Part shown: in pieces, positions 60,724 through 64,000 of the stretch
Position numbering within the stretch: position 1 is the first letter of the stretch
Layout of the letters: every line of letters starts with the position of its first letter
DNA from: Paenibacillus_AB hodogayensis
GTDB taxonomy: Bacteria; Bacillota; Bacilli; Paenibacillales; NBRC-103111
Reading direction: 5' to 3'
Length of the DNA: 64,000 nucleotides
NCBI RefSeq assembly: GCF_039536325.1
Contig: NZ_BAAAYO010000002.1
Span: forward strand, 434,001-498,000
Translations under genes and position numbers: made by a program
The notes under the pieces: model-generated
Told to the model about the DNA's origin: nothing
The model's input: the letters and a program-made list of their open reading frames with translations, nothing else
The model's database searches: none

Positions 60724-61938
60724 TTATCTGGAACACCCTACAAGCCGTACCGTCTTGGTTACGCCGCCCGGCAGGGACGATTTGGCATACACCTTTACGG
60801 AAACGAGAACCGCGCCGTCTTTAATGAAGCCCGCGATTTCGTCATCCGTTAACCATTCTTCCCCCGCAGCCGCCGCCGATTTTTCCATGAAAACGTTCGT
60901 GGAATCGCTATACTCGCAGCGAAATTTTATCGTATCGGTTTGACCCGGACCGAACGTTCCGTCCCAGCCGATTTTTACTTTCGCAAGTTCGATGCCGGAA
61001 AAGCCTGCCGCCGGCGCAACCGTTAGCGCAGCTCCGTACGTATGAGCCAGTCCGTCCGCGGGTGACAGCGCGGCATGCAGCCCCAGGCTTCCCCGGCTTT
61101 GCACCCAATCCGAGCCGGTAGACGTACCTGTCGCCGTGTACACGATTCTATTCGCGGTGTCGATATACTGTTCGCCGACGTAATGGGGAGAGAACGTGGG
61201 AGCGGCGACGCCTTGCAGCGTAAATTCCTGCTGTGCCGGCAGTCCTGACGGGACAGGTCTGTAGTCGTACCATGCAGTCCCCTTCACCAGCAAAGCGTAC
61301 TCGATCTCGATCGCATCTCCTGCCGTCGTTCCCGGATGAATCAGCACATCGACACTTTCATTCGCCAAGACGCCGGTCAGATCGAGCTTGCAGAAGCCGT
61401 CCTGATCGAAGAGAGGCGTATTTTCCACGGCATTCGTTTTCCCGGCGTTCCACTTTCTCACAAGCAATCCTGAACGCGGATTCGGATTCGCAGCCTTTAC
61501 GACAACCCGATAACTCCCGGCTTCGGTCAACGTGCAGCTTTGGACAATGCCTTCGTTTCTGGGATAAGCGTCCACCGTTGCCAGTTTCATATTGCCGTTC
61601 GTCAAGTAATAAACCGTCATCGTTCCCCCAGTTTTGTGCCAATACAGCGGGATGTCGTCCGAACCGATCCCTTTTACGAAATGGCTCCCGTTTTTAAGCA
61701 TATTTTTTTTCGGATACGGAACCGACTTATTGAAACTGGAGGAGCCGGATAAAATTTTCCCGTCTACGATGTTGTACCCTGCCGGGCTCGTTAACCCTTT
61801 CCCCGCACCGAACATGTCCAGGTTGGATAAGAGCAGCCGGATGTTGGAGTTGCCGACGAACGTAATGCCATAGTCGGGCCGCGTTAGCGAAGAATGTCTG
61901 GCCAGATTGACAAGCGAGACCGCTACATTGCTTACCAT
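60724..61938 (-). CDS. Beta-rich protein of unknown function, tail-fibre-like features
   Basis: The 404-residue product has no signal peptide or membrane segment. A central beta region (VYYLTNGNMKLATVDAYPRN, AGSYRVVVKAANPNPRSGLL) precedes AAPTFSPHYVGEQYIDTANR followed by VYTATGT, a phrase common in phage tail or receptor-binding proteins. It is 26 bases before the solute-binding gene. No ribosome site is seen at the ATG, which overlaps the stop of a 37-codon ORF (ATGGTAA), so it is either translated by coupling or is the larger part of a frameshifted gene that begins at 62045. Not recognised. Confidence 0.6.
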   Translation of the reverse strand: MVSNVAVSLVNLARHSSLTRPDYGITFVGNSNIRLLLSNLDMFGAGKGLTSPAGYNIVDGKILSGSSSFNKSVPYPKKNMLKNGSHFVKGIGSDDIPLYWHKTGGTMTVYYLTNGNMKLATVDAYPRNEGIVQSCTLTEAGSYRVVVKAANPNPRSGLLVRKWNAGKTNAVENTPLFDQDGFCKLDLTGVLANESVDVLIHPGTTAGDAIEIEYALLVKGTAWYDYRPVPSGLPAQQEFTLQGVAAPTFSPHYVGEQYIDTANRIVYTATGTSTGSDWVQSRGSLGLHAALSPADGLAHTYGAALTVAPAAGFSGIELAKVKIGWDGTFGPGQTDTIKFRCEYSDSTNVFMEKSAAAAGEEWLTDDEIAGFIKDGAVLVSVKVYAKSSLPGGVTKTVRLVGCSR

Positions 61939-62045
61939 GCTGGGTGTAAACCTGGTTCGTAACCGTCGCTTCGGCTTATTAGATCCTCCGCACCCCCTTC
62001 GCGGGTCGAGTCGCCAAGCTTTTTAGGATCGGGTAGATGATTCAT
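61932..62045 (-). CDS. 37-codon ORF preceding and overlapping the beta-rich gene
   Basis: ATG at 62045 has a strong GGAGGA eight bases upstream and encodes MNHLPDPKKLGDSTREGGAE plus DLISRSDGYEPGLHPAW. It ends inside the start codon region of the next ORF. The polar, ordered-looking sequence suggests the true N-terminus of the 404-residue protein, joined by a one-base shift at about 61932-61945. Confidence 0.5.
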   Translation of the reverse strand: MNHLPDPKKLGDSTREGGAEDLISRSDGYEPGLHPAW

Positions 62046-62248
62046 CGCTCGTTTCCTCCGATATATAGGGAATTGGCGAAACCTTTCGATGAAGCGGCAG
62101 TCGCTTTTTTACGGCAGTCGCTGCATCGTCCCTGATGCTTCTTCTTGGCTGCTACAGTTCTGATTCGTTTCTCCTCGGCAGGACGCAAAGCCGATGCGAT
62201 CAATTGGAACGCCTGCTTTCGTAGGTACGGACTCGGAGTGATTTTCAT
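62042..62248 (-). pseudogene. Decayed 3' end of a third solute-binding protein gene
   Basis: The frame contains SPYLRKQAFQL and ALRPAEEKRIRTVAAKKKHQ, which line up with NPYLFPAGELAKVLL and ALRTAEEKLNQAVVARKKQ at the C-terminus of the protein at 59396-60697. The match is also visible in the DNA (for example TGCTTCTTC-T/C-TGGC near 62137 and 59401). The original stop is lost and the frame runs on to overlap the next ATG by four bases. No ribosome site. Confidence 0.65.
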
Positions 62249-62340
62249 TTACAAGAAACGTCGCATGTGATAAAATTCACAATGAATATTTGCTCTCTGC
62301 AGGTAATCGCTCCTTCCTTCCGCCACAATCCGTTTGTTTG

Positions 62341-62369
62341 ATCAACTAATGTTGATTAAAGCGCTTACC
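62341..62369. promoter_or_regulatory. Inverted repeat and cre-like site in the divergent control region
   Basis: ATCAAC-TAAT-GTTGAT (62341-62356) is a perfect six-base inverted repeat. TTAAAGCGCTTACC (62356-62369) matches the CcpA consensus at all but two positions. Both lie between the AraC regulator and the catabolic operon. Suggests carbon catabolite control; not proven. Confidence 0.4.
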
Positions 62370-62501
62370 TTGCCTCTATCATACCCGTGCGCTTCGATTT
62401 TGGCGTCCAATAATTTTACGATTCCTCTCATTTTTTTCGTTATTGTTTTTCTCGCGCCCGTGGGCCTACGGCAAAGGCCGATAAAGTCAGGAGGTCTGGT
62501 C

Positions 62502-63383
62502 ATGCCGCCCATCATTCCGCCGGTGCTAACCGATTATCCGAACAAGGACCGGTTTCCATTTTACATTATTAAAAAAGTAAACAACAACATCCCGCCACAC
62601 CGGCACGACTTTCTGGAGCTCAGTCTCGTCGTCGAAGGAACCGGCACTGAAACGGTAAACGGCGTGAAGCATCGCCTGGGACCGGGAACGATCACCTTCC
62701 TTCTGCCGTACCAAATTCACGACATTCGCGCCGACGCAGGCTCGAATCTGCTGCTGCACGTGTGCAATTTCGATATGGGGATACTGCTCAACGCGCCAGA
62801 ACGCGAACTCGGACATTGCCTGCTGCATACAGGCGATACGGAGGCGGCTCCGTTTGTCCGATCCGAGGCGGAGCAGCACCGGGACCTGTTCGCCCTGTTC
62901 GACCGGATGCAGCGCGAATACAACAAGGACGAGCCCTGGAAGAAGCTCATCCTGACATCCATGCTATTCGAGGCGCTGGCACGGTTCGACCGGCTTCGTC
63001 TGGAGAAACGTTCCGCTCCGGCCGAAGCCGGCCGGAAACCGGAGACGTCCGCCATCTGGGAAATCGTCCACTACATTCATCAGCATTATCAGGAGCCGCT
63101 TACGCTGGCCGATCTTGCCCGGCTGTTTCATTTTAGCGTGCCGAATTTGAGCAAGCAGCTTAAGCACCATCTCGGAACGAGCTTCGTCGATTTTGTCCAC
63201 GAGCTTAGAATCCGTCAAGCTTGCAGCCTGCTTCGCTCGAGCGACATGACGATTACGGATATTGCGCTGGAAGCCGGTTTTCGCTCGTTCGCCAGCTTTT
63301 CGCGCGTATTCGGCGATATGAAAGGCATCTCTCCTTCGGCTTATCGGAAACGATGGTCTGGCCGGCTTCAGGAGGACGAATAG
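62502..63383 (+). CDS. AraC-family regulator with cupin domain
   Basis: The 293-residue protein has an N-terminal cupin (NIPPHRHDFLELSLVVEGTG, LPYQIHDIRADAGSNLLLHV) and a C-terminal double HTH (LTLADLARLFHFSVPNLSKQ, MTITDIALEAGFRSFASFSR). ATG at 62502 with AGGAGGT upstream; the longer frame adds a hydrophobic non-domain stretch. It diverges from the sugar-acid operon and is its probable activator. Confidence 0.92.
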   Translation: MPPIIPPVLTDYPNKDRFPFYIIKKVNNNIPPHRHDFLELSLVVEGTGTETVNGVKHRLGPGTITFLLPYQIHDIRADAGSNLLLHVCNFDMGILLNAPERELGHCLLHTGDTEAAPFVRSEAEQHRDLFALFDRMQREYNKDEPWKKLILTSMLFEALARFDRLRLEKRSAPAEAGRKPETSAIWEIVHYIHQHYQEPLTLADLARLFHFSVPNLSKQLKHHLGTSFVDFVHELRIRQACSLLRSSDMTITDIALEAGFRSFASFSRVFGDMKGISPSAYRKRWSGRLQEDE

Positions 63384-63414
63384 TACGTCCGGCAGCCGGA
63401 CAAGCTAAGCCGCG

Positions 63415-64000
63415 CTAGTTGTTATGATACCTTTCCCGATACTGCCCCGGAGTCATCCCGACGACTTTGCGGAAAATGCGGATGAACGCCGTCGTATTCG
63501 AATAATTCAGCTTCTCCGCGACCTCCGACAGCCGCATCGTCGTCGTCTCCAGCCATTCCTTCGCGATATTCATCCGGTATTCGGCCAAATAGTCGCTGAA
63601 CGTAACGCCCATCTCCTTCTTGAATACGCGGCTGAGGTACACCGGATGAAAGTTCAGCGCCTCGGCGCAGCCTTCGAGCGAAATGTCCCGGTCGTAGCGC
63701 TCCTCGATTTGCTTGACCATACGCTCCACGATGCTGCCGTATTGGGACTCGGCCTGACGGTTCAGGAAGCCGATAATCGGCGTTAGCAAATCCCGCTTGA
63801 ACGCTTCGGCGATATCCTCCGGCGTATTTCGCTTCATCAGCTGTTTGTACGAACCCGGATCGCCTAGCACCTGATGCACCAGCCCGCCTTTTTCCTGAAC
63901 GATCTGATACAGCCGGGAAATGAGCTGCATCATCAGAACCGGGTATTCGTTTGCACCTGCGCCGCCTTCGGCAATCATCATCATATACCGGTCGAACATC
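63415..64000 (-). CDS. C-terminal part of an AraC-type regulator (runs off right edge)
   Basis: About 195 residues are visible: a helical linker and a C-terminal AraC double HTH (ISLEGCAEALNFHPVYLSRV, MRLSEVAEKLNYSNTTAFIR, GMTPGQYRERYHNN). The linker style (LMMQLISRLYQIVQEKGGLV) is that of large membrane-bound AraC proteins with an extracellular sensor, common in Paenibacillus. The start lies beyond the window. Confidence 0.88.
   Translation of the reverse strand, partial: MFDRYMMMIAEGGAGANEYPVLMMQLISRLYQIVQEKGGLVHQVLGDPGSYKQLMKRNTPEDIAEAFKRDLLTPIIGFLNRQAESQYGSIVERMVKQIEERYDRDISLEGCAEALNFHPVYLSRVFKKEMGVTFSDYLAEYRMNIAKEWLETTTMRLSEVAEKLNYSNTTAFIRIFRKVVGMTPGQYRERYHNN

Noticed and set aside
1..64000. 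CRISPR arrays, tRNA or rRNA genes, complete insertion sequences, phage integrase sites
   Set aside because: None recognised. The only regular repeats found are the zapA coding repeats and the short operator-like arrays listed above.

Overview
The window looks like chromosomal DNA of a Gram-positive, GC-moderate member of the Paenibacillaceae (Bacillales). This is an inference from four things: the linkage of pheS-pheT-zapA-cvpA with mutS2, a T-box leader in front of pheST, a sigmaW-type promoter in front of pspA, and many lipoprotein solute-binding proteins and AraC regulators. No tRNA, rRNA, CRISPR array or intact insertion sequence was seen.

Layout. 1-4.0 kb: 5' part of pspA behind a sigmaW-like promoter, a TPR membrane protein, a 7TM-PAS-GGDEF diguanylate cyclase and a CPBP-family membrane protease. 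4.4-14.1 kb: mutS2, a small YvlD-like membrane protein, a stand-alone CuA-site lipoprotein and an oligopeptide ABC operon in the B. subtilis order appDFABC. 14.1-23.1 kb: cvpA, a gigantic zapA, pheT and pheS behind a Phe T-box. 23.2-27.9 kb: a LacI regulator, an M14-type carboxypeptidase, an orphan sugar-binding lipoprotein with a LacI-like operator, and a DMT exporter. 28-31.7 kb: small and broken genes, an Fsr-type MFS exporter divergent from an AraC regulator, and a truncated Rpn-type nuclease remnant. 31.7-36.1 kb: a copper locus (ycnI, NarL-type two-component pair, copC-copD fusion ycnJ, DUF2203). 36.2-42.4 kb: a metallophosphoesterase and a three-gene phosphorelay ending in an Hpt-REC-GGDEF-REC protein. 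42.5-43.2 kb: a CD3324-family HTH gene behind a promoter, a 15-codon leader ORF and an intrinsic terminator. 43.3-46.3 kb: an M20 peptidase and an IlvD/Edd-family dehydratase. 46.6-51.8 kb: a phosphorus-scavenging block (5'-nucleotidase, phnD, fused phnE, phnC) with Pho-box-like sites. 52.1-55.5 kb: an lplB-lplC-lplA type sugar ABC operon. 55.7-56.4 kb: decayed genes. 56.5-62.2 kb: an operon for acidic or amino-sugar catabolism (solute-binding protein, RraA-like, NanA-like lyase, sialidase-like) led by an unrecognised beta-rich protein and gene remnants, divergent from an AraC regulator. 63.4 kb to the end: the C-terminus of another AraC-type regulator.

The most unusual object is the zapA locus. 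A normal ZapA domain of about 85 residues begins a protein of about 1421 residues. The rest is coiled coil, built from about 33 tandem 14-residue (42-bp) units, a duplicated 210-bp superunit, and five 59-residue (177-bp) units made of 11-residue repeats. It sits in the conserved zapA position between pheT and cvpA. The second most interesting is the 43.2-42.5 kb region, which has the architecture of leader-peptide-controlled transcription attenuation in front of a small HTH protein.

Gene starts were chosen by eye from ribosome binding sites, so several differ from the longest open frame. Functions come from recognisable motifs and neighbourhood. No alignment or database search was run.
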